DNA from: Kitasatospora phosalacinea
GTDB taxonomy: Bacteria > Actinomycetota > Actinomycetes > Streptomycetales > Streptomycetaceae
Direction of reading: 5' to 3'
DNA length: 64,000 nucleotides
Assembly: GCF_000716545.1 (NCBI RefSeq)
Contig: NZ_JNWZ01000032.1
Location: 1 to 64,000 of the forward strand
Below are positions 7,118 to 16,321 of the stretch, one piece after another. The translations under genes were made by a program, and so were the position numbers. The notes beneath the pieces were generated by a model that saw nothing but the letters and a program-made list of their open reading frames with translations, searched no databases and was not told where the DNA came from. Position 1 is the stretch's first letter. Every line of letters starts with the position of its first letter.

Positions 7118-10100
7118 CTATCCCTCGAAAATCTCGCCGTCGTCGCTCCAGCCCATCTGAGCGTCGTGGTTCCAATTCCACCACTTGGCATCGGCGATGA
7201 GCTCGTTGAACCGGGGTATGTCCTCTTCGTCGATGATCCGTTCGTACTCCTCGGCGCCACGCGAGTTCTGATGGAGGCGTCGGTGCTTGGGTTTGTCGGG
7301 CGGGAACTCCTGCTCGAACTCGGGCTTCATCCGGTACTCCCAGAAGCCGTCCTCGAAGCCCGTCCTGCCTGCGTACTGTCCGGCTACGGCGCCGGTCTCG
7401 CCGAGGTAGGCGGTACCGCTGTGCCGCCCGTTCGCACCGTGCGCACCGGGATCGAGCCCGCGTTCGGCCTGGGCCTTGGTGCCCGCCTTCGGTGCTCGGA
7501 AGAGACTCCGGGATTGAGGATGAGGGGACAGGCCAAGTGGGTCGGACCAAGTGTGCGGGTTGTGGACGTAGGCATCCGGGTTCGACGCCGGGGCCAGTCC
7601 GAGCGGGTCGGGCGTGACGTAGCGGGCGGTCTCGGGGTCGTAATGGCGGTTGAGGTTGTAGTGGAGCCGGGTCTCCGGGTCGAAGTACTGGCCGGGGAAC
7701 CGTAGCGGCGTGTACGCGGAGCTGCTGCTGGACCAGGTGGTGTTTCCCCAGAGGGTCGCAGTGGCGCGCCAGGCGATCGTGGCGGTGGCGGTGTCGACGA
7801 GTTCGGTCGGGGCGCCCACCAGGTCCGTGACGATGACGAAGAACCGGCGGTCGACGCGGTCCGCTACGCCGGGCCGTTGCGCGGGAGTGGTGATGCGCTC
7901 CGTCTGAGCGAGTGGCTGTAGACCCCGGTGGTCCCAACTGAGGGTGTACGGGCCCGGAAGGTATCCGGCCCTGGTGGTCTGCTCGGCCAGGACCGCCCCG
8001 TCCCAGAAGAACTCGGTCTGCTCCTCGACACCGACGCCGTCGGACGCGAGACGGTACTTGGTGGTACGGCGGCCGAACGGATCGTAGGTGTAGCGCCAGC
8101 GCGTGCCGTCGGGCATCGTGACCTGCACAAGACGGTTGGCACCGTCCCAGGTGTACCTCCAGCTGTCCGGCTTCCGGGACAGCCGGGTCACCTGACGCAG
8201 GACCGTGCGACCGGCGGCGTCGTACTCGTAACGGACGCGTCCGGCACCGGTGAGCCGGCCGCCGTCGTAGGTGCGGGTGCCGAGCGCGGCTTCGGTCGCA
8301 CCGACCGTCGGCCAGTTGGCCTCGGTGACATTGCCGGCCGGATCGTACGCGTAGGTCTCGGTCCAATCGGTCGCGCTCACCGAGGTGACTCGGCCGGTCC
8401 GGTCGAGTTCGAAGGAACGGGGCCCGCTGAGCTGATCGTCGACGGCGGTGAGCCCACCGTCGGCTCGGTAACCGAAACGGCGCTTCTGTAGCAGGTCCGG
8501 CCCGTTGCTCAGGGATTGGCCGGTGAGGCGGTGCATGTCGTCCCAGGCACTGACGAGTTCCAGCCCGGTGGAGATCGTACGCCGTTGCTCACGCCCTTGG
8601 ACGTCGTAGGTGAAGCCGATGGTTTCATCGGCCGTGCGCAGCGACGCGGGCCGGCCAGAGGCGTCGTAGGTCCAGGAACTCGTATGACCGCCTGGCGTGG
8701 TCCGCCTGGTGCGCCGACCGAGAACGTCGCGCTGAATGGTCAGGGTGCTCCCGTTGACGGACTCGGTGAGCACATTGCCGAGGAGATCGACGACTCGGAC
8801 CAGGTCGACGGTCGGGCTGGTGGCTCGGACGAGGTGTCCAGCCGGGTCGTACCGGTAGCTCGTGAGATGGCCGTCCACGTCCATACTGGTGGACAGACCG
8901 AGCAGGTCATAGGTGTATCGGGTCTGCTGGCCAAGCGGGTTGGTGCGGGCGACCAGCTGACCGGCGGCATCCAGCCGGTACTCGACCGTCCGCTCGGCGA
9001 AGTCGCATTCGCCGACCAGCCGCCCGGCGGCGTCGTAGTGGTAAGTCCACTTCTGTCCCATCGGGTTGGTGACTGACACCAGCCGCATGTTGGCGTCGTA
9101 GTCGAAGCAGTACCGGGCGCCGTCAGGCCCGGTACGGGCGGCGAGGGTCTCGAAGTGGGTGTACTCGAAGCTGGTCACCTGACCGAGTTGGTCGGTGTGC
9201 GTGAGCCGGTTCCCCTCGCCGTCGTATGTCCAGGTCTCGGTGGTCCCGTCGGGAGCGGTCCGTGAGCTCAGACGCCCTTCCACCGTCCAGGTCATTCGGG
9301 TGACACCACCGAGTGGGTCGGTGATGGCGGTGGTGCGGCCGAAAGCGTCGCGCTCGTAGCGCCTCACCGCCCCCGACGGATCGGTGATCTCGACCGGCAG
9401 ACCTGCCGGGTTGCGCCGGACGAGGATGCTGCTTCCCAGCGCATCGGTGATCGAGACCAGATGGCCCAGCTCGTCATGACGGTAGGTGGTGACCGCTCCG
9501 GTGGGCCCGGCGAGTGACGTCCGCAGACCGGCCTCGTCGTACGTCTGACGCCAGATCACGCCGCCCGGCTCGGTGACCACGGTGGGCAGGCTGCGGCCGT
9601 CGGCGTATTCGGCACTGATCCGCTCACCGTCAGGGCGAGTTACCGCGATGGGATCTCCCGCGCCGTCGTACTCGTAGCGGGTGGTGCGGCCGAGCGGGTC
9701 GGTCTCGGCGAGGAGGCGGTCGTACTCGTCGCGCTCGTAGGCGGTGGTGTGGCCGAGCGGGTCGGTGATCGCGGTGATCTGGGCGCGGTCGTTGACGGTG
9801 TAGGTGGTGGTGTGGCCGAGGGCGTTGGTCTCGGTGTGGGTGCGCAGGCCGGTGGCGGGGTCGGGGTCGGAGTAGGTGAAGCGGAAGGCGAGGGCACCGG
9901 TGGTGCCGCCCTCGTCGGTGACGCGGTCGAGGTGGTCGTAGGTGTAGCGGTACTGGGAGTCGTTGCGGTCGGTCCAGGAGGTGAGGCGTCCGGTGGCGTC
10001 GTTGGTGAAGCGCATCGGTTTGCCGCTGGAGTTGTAGACGGCGGTGAGGTGGCCGTCGGTGTAGCCGTAGCGCATCAGGAGCGCGTCGCCGCCGGTCTCG

Positions 10101-10951
10101 GTGGCGTTCGCCAGGCGCAGGGCGGTGATGCGGTCGTTGTCGACGGTGACGAGGAGCTGGTAGCCGCCGGAGTGGGTGATCGAGAGCGGGACGCCGTCCT
10201 CGTCGTAGGTGAGGGCGTAGTGGCGGCCGTGGCGGTCGCGGACCTCGGTGAGCAGGGCCTCGTCACCGTCGGGGGTGGGGGTGAAGGTCTTGACCAGGCC
10301 GGTTGAGGGGTCGGTGACGGTGAAGCGGCCGTCGACGAGGTCGAGTTCGTGCCGGGAGCCGGCCGAGGCGTACACGGGGTCGCCTGGTTCGGGGTGCGGG
10401 TAGGCCTGGGTGATCCGGTCCGGGCGGACGTGGACGACGCCGTCGGTGTCGATCTCCAGGCGCTCGTCGAAGGAGCAGATCCAGCGCGGGCCCATCCAAC
10501 GGCCCGTCAGCAGGCCGGAGTCGAAGCTGCGGGTGAACAGCAGCGGCAGCGAGCCGGGCAATGAGGCGTCCACCTGGTCGATGTACATCCGGCCGGTGGC
10601 CATGTCGACGGGCTCACCGCCGCCGCAGCGGGTGTCCTGCGGGCGGCCCTCGGTGCGGGGGCTCTTCACCTGGTCGCGGCCGCGGCCCTTGGGGTGCGAG
10701 CCGCCGCCCTTGCCGCGCCGCCCGCCGCCCGAACGCGGGTGCGGGACGCCCTCCTTGCCCTCGCCGCGCATGATCTTCGCGAGGTCCTTGGCGTGCTTCT
10801 CCTCCACCTCGCGGACGTTCTTGGCGACCTTCTTCATGTTGTCGCCGGCCTTGCGGTAGAAGCCCTTCAGCGCCTTGCCGGCGTCCTCGGCCAGCGTCTT
10901 GCCGAGCTTCTGTGCGGCGTGCTCCAGCGCCTTGACGATCTGGTTGCTCAT
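7118..10951 (-). CDS. Rhs/YD-repeat polymorphic toxin, 1277 residues
   Basis: The start is ATG 10951, overlapping the previous stop as ATGA. A lysine-rich N-terminus (about 1-70) and a Gly/Lys linker precede the entry motif PVDMATGRMYIDQVD (about 115). Dozens of YD repeats follow (for example YEYDGAGDPIAVTRPDG), which in known Rhs proteins build a hollow shell around the toxin. The shell ends at RYVTPDPLGLAP and SDPLGLSP. The last 136 residues are the effector, with GTAYLGETGAVAGQYAG, GFWEYRMKPEFEQEF and EDIPRFNEL. I cannot assign its activity; the GTAYLG, FWEY and Glu-rich pattern is faintly ADP-ribosyltransferase-like. Codon use changes near 9660. Confidence 0.92.
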   Translation of the reverse strand: MSNQIVKALEHAAQKLGKTLAEDAGKALKGFYRKAGDNMKKVAKNVREVEEKHAKDLAKIMRGEGKEGVPHPRSGGGRRGKGGGSHPKGRGRDQVKSPRTEGRPQDTRCGGGEPVDMATGRMYIDQVDASLPGSLPLLFTRSFDSGLLTGRWMGPRWICSFDERLEIDTDGVVHVRPDRITQAYPHPEPGDPVYASAGSRHELDLVDGRFTVTDPSTGLVKTFTPTPDGDEALLTEVRDRHGRHYALTYDEDGVPLSITHSGGYQLLVTVDNDRITALRLANATETGGDALLMRYGYTDGHLTAVYNSSGKPMRFTNDATGRLTSWTDRNDSQYRYTYDHLDRVTDEGGTTGALAFRFTYSDPDPATGLRTHTETNALGHTTTYTVNDRAQITAITDPLGHTTAYERDEYDRLLAETDPLGRTTRYEYDGAGDPIAVTRPDGERISAEYADGRSLPTVVTEPGGVIWRQTYDEAGLRTSLAGPTGAVTTYRHDELGHLVSITDALGSSILVRRNPAGLPVEITDPSGAVRRYERDAFGRTTAITDPLGGVTRMTWTVEGRLSSRTAPDGTTETWTYDGEGNRLTHTDQLGQVTSFEYTHFETLAARTGPDGARYCFDYDANMRLVSVTNPMGQKWTYHYDAAGRLVGECDFAERTVEYRLDAAGQLVARTNPLGQQTRYTYDLLGLSTSMDVDGHLTSYRYDPAGHLVRATSPTVDLVRVVDLLGNVLTESVNGSTLTIQRDVLGRRTRRTTPGGHTSSWTYDASGRPASLRTADETIGFTYDVQGREQRRTISTGLELVSAWDDMHRLTGQSLSNGPDLLQKRRFGYRADGGLTAVDDQLSGPRSFELDRTGRVTSVSATDWTETYAYDPAGNVTEANWPTVGATEAALGTRTYDGGRLTGAGRVRYEYDAAGRTVLRQVTRLSRKPDSWRYTWDGANRLVQVTMPDGTRWRYTYDPFGRRTTKYRLASDGVGVEEQTEFFWDGAVLAEQTTRAGYLPGPYTLSWDHRGLQPLAQTERITTPAQRPGVADRVDRRFFVIVTDLVGAPTELVDTATATIAWRATATLWGNTTWSSSSSAYTPLRFPGQYFDPETRLHYNLNRHYDPETARYVTPDPLGLAPASNPDAYVHNPHTWSDPLGLSPHPQSRSLFRAPKAGTKAQAERGLDPGAHGANGRHSGTAYLGETGAVAGQYAGRTGFEDGFWEYRMKPEFEQEFPPDKPKHRRLHQNSRGAEEYERIIDEEDIPRFNELIADAKWWNWNHDAQMGWSDDGEIFEG

Positions 10952-11673
10952 TCGAAGCTCACCCCTGCGATCTTGGACTGGAACACCTGGGCGTGTCCGG
11001 CGACGGTCTCCGCGTGGTCGTGCATCATCCGCGCGTGCTCCTCCAGCGCGTCCGGGTCGATCCGGAACCCGGTGCCGCCGCCCCCGCCGCCGGAGCCCCC
11101 GAGCGCGGACTCCGCCGCCTGGAAGACCAGCCCGCTCACCGCGTTGGCGACCGTGTCCACCAGCGGGCCGATCGCGGCCTCCACCACCTGGGCGATGATG
11201 TACTGCTCCAACTGCTGTTCCAGGTAGTTGATCAGGCGCTTCGCGGCCTCCTCGATCGCCAGCACCGCGGCCTCCGCGATCCCGAACGTCGCCACCGCCG
11301 CCGCCTGGTCCGCCACCAACGCCACCGCCAGCGCGACGAGTTCGGCGATCGTCTCGAGCTTCATCGCCACGATCACCCCCGCCGCGACGTCCAGCGCATC
11401 CGCCACCACGTGGCACGCCTGGACGAGTTCGTTCAGGTGCTGGTCCGAGACCGACGCCCACTTCGCCAGCAGCGCCTCGTACGAAGCGCCCTCGTACGAG
11501 GCGCCCAGCCGCTGCACCGTCGCCGTCGACTCCTGGTGCGAGGACTCCACGTTCTGCGCGAACTCCCGGACATGGGAAGCGAATTCGCTCACCTTGTCCT
11601 CGTTCACCGTCGGCCAGTTGATGCCGAAGAACGACAGCAGGTCCACCACCTCGCCGGGCAGTTCGATCGCCAC
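10948..11673 (-). CDS. WXG100-like type VII secretion protein paired with the Rhs toxin
   Basis: The 241-residue product begins with a helical segment resembling WXG100/ESX proteins (about 20-95; SYEGASYEALLAKWASVSD sits at the expected hairpin). An alanine/valine-rich hydrophobic helix (about 100-145) and a glycine spacer follow, then a second short helical segment (DPDALEEHARMMHDHAE). Such proteins guide export through the ESX-type system. The stop overlaps the Rhs start by four bases, so both are made together and probably interact. No signal peptide is present, which fits type VII rather than Sec export. Confidence 0.7.
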   Translation of the reverse strand: MAIELPGEVVDLLSFFGINWPTVNEDKVSEFASHVREFAQNVESSHQESTATVQRLGASYEGASYEALLAKWASVSDQHLNELVQACHVVADALDVAAGVIVAMKLETIAELVALAVALVADQAAAVATFGIAEAAVLAIEEAAKRLINYLEQQLEQYIIAQVVEAAIGPLVDTVANAVSGLVFQAAESALGGSGGGGGGTGFRIDPDALEEHARMMHDHAETVAGHAQVFQSKIAGVSFE

Positions 11674-12217
11674 GCCAAGCCCTCCCCCGAAGACGAACGC
11701 ACGTTTGCCCGACCGTAGTCAGGCGGTGCCGCCCGACGGGTGGACTTTCCCCGGTCTTGACCATGGACGGGCAGCGTCCGTTTTCGGGCGATGCCACGGA
11801 CCAGGCGTTCGAGGGACTCCCGGCCGGGGCCGTAGGAGGGGAGCCGGTTCGAGACGAGGTGGACCTCGTCCGATTCGGACGCCGGGGTACGGGGCGAGGT
11901 GTCGGGACGGGTCCGGCGGCTCTTCGCGGTGGTTCGGGGGCGGTGTCGCCCGTGGCGGGTCAGGAGCCGGTGGGGCGCAGGCCGACCAGGCAGCGGAGCG
12001 TGACCGGCCGGCCCGCCACGACCGTCGGCGCCGGGCCGCGCTGGTGATCTCCCGTCAGGTCACGCGGGGGGTGCGGCCGCCCCCGGCCGACCCCGGCCGG
12101 CCCGGGGGAACCGTCCCCGACCGGGCCAGGGGTGCTGCCACGGGGTGCCGATCCGGGCCCTAGGCTTCGGATCCGGAGCCCGAACGTCGGGCCCGAAGGT
12201 TTCATGGAGGGGTACGG
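11674..12217. other. Intergenic region between divergent operons, no convincing gene
   Basis: This 544-base gap separates the minus-strand toxin operon from the plus-strand membrane-protein gene and should contain promoters for both. Open frames here are arginine/proline-rich and lack good starts, so I do not call any. On the plus strand TAGGCT at 12162-12167 could be a -10 element for the gene at 12218. Confidence 0.5.
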
Positions 12218-13543
12218 ATGAGCGGGGACGGCGGCAGTCCGGGACAGCAGCAGCACGGCGGGCAGCCGCAGGGGCCGGGTGCTCCCGGACCGGGTGTTCC
12301 CGGGCCGGGCGGCGCGCCGGGCCACTGGCCCGGGTACGGGCAGCCCGGCTGGGGCACCGGCGGTTGGGGGCAGGGCCCGTGGGGCGCCGTCCCGGTCGCG
12401 CCGAAGCCTGGCGTGCTGCCGCTGCGCCCGCTCGGGTTCGGCGAGATGTTCAGCGCGGTCTTCGACACCGTGCGCCGCTACGCCCGCCCGCTCTACCTGC
12501 CGATCGCGCTGGTCGCCGGCATCGGCGCGGTGCCGCTGCTGCTCGCCTCCTTCCTGGCCTCCGGCAGCCTCGCCGACGCGCTCGCGGACTTCCCGTCCTC
12601 CAGCGACGCCGACCCCACCGACGAGCAGGTGTGGGCGGTGGTCCGGCCGCTGCTGCCGTTCCTCGGGCTGTTCCTGCTGGTGGCCCTCGCCCAGTACGTG
12701 GTCGCCGGGCCGCTGGCCGCGGTGGTGCTGCGCGCCGCCGTCCTCGGGCGGAAGCTGACGACCGGCCAGGCATGGAAGGAGGTCCGCCCCCGGCTGGGGG
12801 CGAGCACCGCCGTCCTGGCGCTGCTGTACGGGTCGCTGCTGCTGGTGTACCTGCTGCTGGTCGTCGTGGGACTGGTCGGGGGCGGCGGGGTGACGGTCCT
12901 GCTGTTCCTGGCGTTCGCGTTCGGCTCCGGCTACGTGGTGATCCGGCTGGCCCCGCAGGTCCCGGCGGTGGTGCTGGAGGAGGGCGGTGCGAAGGCGGCG
13001 ATCCGCCGGGCCTGGCAGCTCAACCGGAACAACTGGTGGCGCAGCTTCGGCCTCACGACGCTGGTCGCGCTCGTCGGCGGGGTCGGCACCAGCGTCCTGA
13101 CCTTCCCGATCCGGCTGGTGCTGACGGTGGCGCTGCCGGTCAGCACGGTCAGCCTGGAGGGCGCTACGGACGAGCAGTTCGCCCAGGGCATGGTGACGGC
13201 CGGTCTGGTGGTCTTCTCGCTGATCGCCCTGTTCGGGATGCTGGCGACCGGCCCGCTGATCCCGCTGGCCAACGGCGTGCTCTACATCGACCGCCGGATC
13301 CGCAACGAGCGCCTGGACATCGCGCTGGCCGAGGCCGCGGGCATCCGGTTCGCCGAGTCCTACGGCTACCCGCAGGCCGTTCCCGCCCAGCCCGTCCCCG
13401 CCCCGGCCGCGCCCGTTCGGCCCGCGCCCGTCCCCACCCAGTCCGGGCCCGCCGAGAGCGCCCGGCCGGCCGAGGACGCCCGTCCTGCGGAGCCCGCCGG
13501 GCCGGCCGAGCCGCCCGCCGGGGAGGGGCCGACGGGGAGCTGA
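12218..13543 (+). CDS. Multi-pass membrane protein with a proline-rich N-terminus
   Basis: The 441-residue product starts with a Gly/Pro/Gln-rich cytoplasmic tail (1-60), then LRPLGFGEMFSAVFDTVRRY, the entry of the glycerophosphodiester-phosphodiesterase-type membrane domain often found in actinobacteria. Six or so membrane spans lie between about 85 and 360, with a conserved loop EGGAKAAIRRAWQLNRNNWW (about 250). The C-terminus is Pro/Ala-rich. It has no phosphodiesterase catalytic domain, so a structural or transport role is more likely than enzymatic activity. A TGGAGG ribosome-binding site lies about 8 bases before the ATG. The gene stands alone. Confidence 0.75.
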   Translation: MSGDGGSPGQQQHGGQPQGPGAPGPGVPGPGGAPGHWPGYGQPGWGTGGWGQGPWGAVPVAPKPGVLPLRPLGFGEMFSAVFDTVRRYARPLYLPIALVAGIGAVPLLLASFLASGSLADALADFPSSSDADPTDEQVWAVVRPLLPFLGLFLLVALAQYVVAGPLAAVVLRAAVLGRKLTTGQAWKEVRPRLGASTAVLALLYGSLLLVYLLLVVVGLVGGGGVTVLLFLAFAFGSGYVVIRLAPQVPAVVLEEGGAKAAIRRAWQLNRNNWWRSFGLTTLVALVGGVGTSVLTFPIRLVLTVALPVSTVSLEGATDEQFAQGMVTAGLVVFSLIALFGMLATGPLIPLANGVLYIDRRIRNERLDIALAEAAGIRFAESYGYPQAVPAQPVPAPAAPVRPAPVPTQSGPAESARPAEDARPAEPAGPAEPPAGEGPTGS

Positions 13544-13618
13544 CCGGCCCCTGGTTGCGGTTCAGTCACGGGCTGTCCGGTTGGCCGCCTAATACGGCAA
13601 TTGAGCGGTGGAACCGTG

Positions 13619-13648
13619 TTGTTGGCGGCCACACGGGTCTCACATAAT
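13619..13648 (+). promoter_or_regulatory. Candidate promoter of the four-paralogue operon
   Basis: TTGTTG at 13619-13624 and CATAAT at 13643-13648 are spaced by 18 bases and resemble a housekeeping sigma promoter. The first gene begins about 94 bases downstream, and no other gene lies between. Confidence 0.4.
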
Positions 13649-13741
13649 TCGTGCACCGCGCGATGACGACCGCGCCGGGCCGACCGGGGGGACGGCCCGC
13701 ACCGCTGCGCGGGCAGCCATGTGAACCCTGGGGGGAGACCC

Positions 13742-14650
13742 TTGTCCGTTCCCGAACCGTCCCCGGCCCCGGCCCCGGCTCCGGCCCCGGCCCCGGCTCC
13801 GGCCCCGGCTCCGGCGCCCGTTCCCGGACCCGCGGCCGCGGCCCTTCCCGGCGCCGCGGCCGTCCCCGTCCCCGTCCCCGAATTCGCGTCCGCGCCCGGG
13901 CCGTGGCCGGACGCCCCGCGCCGACTGCCCCGGGCGGTCGGCGTGGCGCTGTCGGTGGTCGGGCTGCTCGCGGTGACGGCGGCCAGCGCGGCCGTCACCG
14001 TCGCGGTGGGCAAGCCGGACCGCCCCGGGCCCGCCGCCGCGGCCCCGGCCGTCCCGACACCCGCGCCCTCCCCGAGCCCGACGCCCACGCCCTCCCCGAG
14101 CCCGACCCCGACGCCGACCGTGGCACCGCGCCCGTCCAGCACCCTGAAGGGCAGCGTCTCGGGCGGCAAGCACAGCGGCGACCTGCGGTACTTCCTGCTG
14201 CCGGTGCCCGACGACGCGGACCCGTACGGCTCCCCGGACGGCGCGATGATGAGCATCGAGGACATCCAGTCCCACTACAGCAAGGACACCGACGTCAAGG
14301 GCGTCCTGGACTCCTGGGACTTCAAGGACGCGGCGACCCGCTCCTACCGCACCCGCGACGGCAAGACCGAGGTGCGGGTCGAGCTCAAGCGCTTCAGCCG
14401 CGCCGACCGGGCCCAGGGCTTCGCCGACCACACCAGCTTCGAACAGGACCCGTTCGACGTCGACGGCGTCCCGAACGCCAGGGGTTACGCCTTCAAACCC
14501 AAGCAGCAGGCGTACACCGGTGAGCTGATCGGCATCGGCGTGGTCGGCGACGTGGCCTACGAGGTCACCGTCGACGTGCAGGGCGACCCGGACCGGGCGC
14601 TGCTCGCCGACGCGATGAAACGTGCCCGCGACCGCCTCGCCAACGGCTGA
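13742..14650 (+). CDS. Single-TM exported protein, paralogue 1 of 4
   Basis: I chose the TTG at 13742 because GGGGGAG ends 5 bases before it; a GTG at 13721 lacks a ribosome-binding site. The 302-residue product has a Pro/Ala-repeat cytoplasmic tail, one membrane span (about 62-85, VGVALSVVGLLAVTAASAAV), a Pro/Ser/Thr spacer and an extracellular domain of about 165 residues opening with GDLRYFLLPVP. Three following genes share this layout and the DLRxLLLP-type motif. No enzymatic motif is visible. It may be a cell-surface sensor or binding protein; I cannot name the family. Confidence 0.7.
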   Translation: MSVPEPSPAPAPAPAPAPAPAPAPAPVPGPAAAALPGAAAVPVPVPEFASAPGPWPDAPRRLPRAVGVALSVVGLLAVTAASAAVTVAVGKPDRPGPAAAAPAVPTPAPSPSPTPTPSPSPTPTPTVAPRPSSTLKGSVSGGKHSGDLRYFLLPVPDDADPYGSPDGAMMSIEDIQSHYSKDTDVKGVLDSWDFKDAATRSYRTRDGKTEVRVELKRFSRADRAQGFADHTSFEQDPFDVDGVPNARGYAFKPKQQAYTGELIGIGVVGDVAYEVTVDVQGDPDRALLADAMKRARDRLANG

Positions 14651-14684
14651 CGGACGTCCCCGAAACACTTCCCAGGAGCCAGAG

Positions 14685-15542
14685 TTGAGCACCGAACCCG
14701 CGGACGCCGCGGTGGCCGGGACGGCCGCGGCCGAGCCCTCCGCCGCGCCACCCGTACCGACCGCCGCCCCGGCACCGGCCCCGCCGCTGGGAGTCCCGCC
14801 ACTGGGAGTCCTCGACCTGATCAAGGCGGGCGGCGAGCCCACCCGCGCCCGGCGGAGGTTCGGCGCGGGCGCGCTGTTCCTGACGGCCGTGCTGGCCGGT
14901 CCGGTGGTCGGGGCCGCGGTCGGCTACGCGATCCAGTCGTCCCGGCCGCCGACGCCGCTGCCGAAGATCACCGCACCGCGGCTGTCCTACTCCGCCGAGC
15001 GGGTGGACCCGGAGGCGCTGGCCGCCGCCGGGCCGCCGCCCCTCGCCATCGACGGCGACCTGCGCAGGCTGCTGATCGAGCGCCCGTCCGGCAGCACCGC
15101 GCTCAGCGTCGGCGACGGCGACGGCTGGCTGTCCCCGGCCGACCGGGCGGAGGCCTTCGACGACAGCGTGCGCGAGTTCACCGGGATGCTGGAGGACGGC
15201 TTCCGCCGCGCCGCCACGGTGCGCTGGAGCTCGGGCGACGACAGCTTCCGGGTCTCGCTGATCCAGTACAACCAGGACTCGGTGGCGAAGACGATCACCG
15301 GGGCGGTGCCGCACTCCACCACGGACATGGTCGTCTCGAAGATCCCGGGCAACACGGACAGTTACCTGATGACCTCCAAGAAGACCTACAACTACGCGCG
15401 CAGCACCGAGACCTACTACTACGGCGAGGCGCTCGCCCGGAAGGGTACCGTGCTGATGACGGTCCAGGTCTTCGCCAAGAACCCGGTGGACCGGGCTCAG
15501 CTGGAGGACATCGCCAAGCGCCAGTGGGAGAAGCTCGCGTGA
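14685..15542 (+). CDS. Single-TM exported protein, paralogue 2 of 4
   Basis: The TTG at 14685 has AGGAG six bases upstream and is preferred over an ATG at 14622 inside the previous gene. The 285-residue product has an Ala/Pro-rich cytoplasmic segment, a span at about 60-82 (ALFLTAVLAGPVVGAAVGYA) and an extracellular domain with GDLRRLLIERP near its start. The domain ends DRAQLEDIAKRQWEKL, similar in position to helices ending the sister proteins. It lies 34 bases after paralogue 1 and its stop overlaps the start of paralogue 3, so the four genes are one operon. Confidence 0.7.
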   Translation: MSTEPADAAVAGTAAAEPSAAPPVPTAAPAPAPPLGVPPLGVLDLIKAGGEPTRARRRFGAGALFLTAVLAGPVVGAAVGYAIQSSRPPTPLPKITAPRLSYSAERVDPEALAAAGPPPLAIDGDLRRLLIERPSGSTALSVGDGDGWLSPADRAEAFDDSVREFTGMLEDGFRRAATVRWSSGDDSFRVSLIQYNQDSVAKTITGAVPHSTTDMVVSKIPGNTDSYLMTSKKTYNYARSTETYYYGEALARKGTVLMTVQVFAKNPVDRAQLEDIAKRQWEKLA

Positions 15543-16321
15543 CCGGGATCGAATCCGCCGGGACGGCCGTCCCGGCCAGGCCGCGGCGCGCGTCGCGGAC
15601 GGCGAAGGCGGTGGCGGCGGTGCTCGCCGCGGCGCTGGCCGGCGTCGGCATCGGCGAGGTGGTCATCCGGGTGCACTACGCGGACGAGCCGCCCGCCCCG
15701 GCCGTGGCGGCCCCGGCCCCCGCGCCGACGGCGGCCGGGCCCGCCCCGTGGGGCGTCAAGCCCGACGGCAGCCACTTCGGCAGCCTGCGCGACCTGCTGC
15801 TGCCGGTGCTCGACGGGTACCGGCTGGGGCCGGACTACAAGGGGCTCGGCAACGACGACGAGCTGGGCGCCGCCGACCTGGACCGGGCCCAGGAGGAGCT
15901 GCTGTCCGAGGTCCCGGAGAAGTACCGGGGCCAGTTGAAGGACGCGCTCACCAGCCTGCGCTTCACCGGCATCGGGGTGCGCAGCCTGGCGAAGAACGAC
16001 AACCAGCTGATGGCGGTGCTGAAGCTGACCCAGTTCGACCAGCAGACGGTGTCGGAGCAGAACGCGCTGTTCGGCTCGCTGGTCGACGACGGCGAGCTGT
16101 TCCGGCGCGGGCCCCAGGTGCCGGGCCACCCGGGCGCGCGCTGCGCGCTGCCGACGCTGGAGCCGGGCGACCAGCTCGACTACCTGACCTGCTACTCCGC
16201 CGAGGGCGATCTGCTGGTGCAGATGCGGGTCTCCGGCGTGGTGCCCCTCGACCAGAACCGGGTCGTGGACCTGTTCCGCCAGCAACTGGACCGACTGGCC
16301 CGACCGGGAGCCTCCGAATGA
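15539..16321 (+). CDS. Single-TM exported protein, paralogue 3 of 4
   Basis: The start GTG 15539 overlaps the previous stop (GTGA), with GGGAG a few bases before it. The 260-residue product has a short basic N-terminus, one span (about 23-45, VAAVLAAALAGVGIGEVVI) and an extracellular domain opening GSLRDLLLPVLDGYRLG. Two cysteines (CALPTLEPGDQ and YLTCYSAEG) could form a disulfide outside the cell. The final helix VVDLFRQQLDRLARPG matches the closing helices of its neighbours. Function unknown. Confidence 0.7.
   Translation: MTGIESAGTAVPARPRRASRTAKAVAAVLAAALAGVGIGEVVIRVHYADEPPAPAVAAPAPAPTAAGPAPWGVKPDGSHFGSLRDLLLPVLDGYRLGPDYKGLGNDDELGAADLDRAQEELLSEVPEKYRGQLKDALTSLRFTGIGVRSLAKNDNQLMAVLKLTQFDQQTVSEQNALFGSLVDDGELFRRGPQVPGHPGARCALPTLEPGDQLDYLTCYSAEGDLLVQMRVSGVVPLDQNRVVDLFRQQLDRLARPGASE

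Noticed and set aside
11674..12217. Short plus- and minus-strand frames between the toxin operon and the membrane-protein gene
   Set aside because: Compositions are Arg/Pro/Gly-rich with no homology I recognise and no suitable starts; treated as intergenic.
13760..13890. Tandem GGCCCCGGCTCC-like repeats looking like an array
   Set aside because: They lie inside the coding sequence for a Pro/Ala-repeat tail and have no spacers of CRISPR type.
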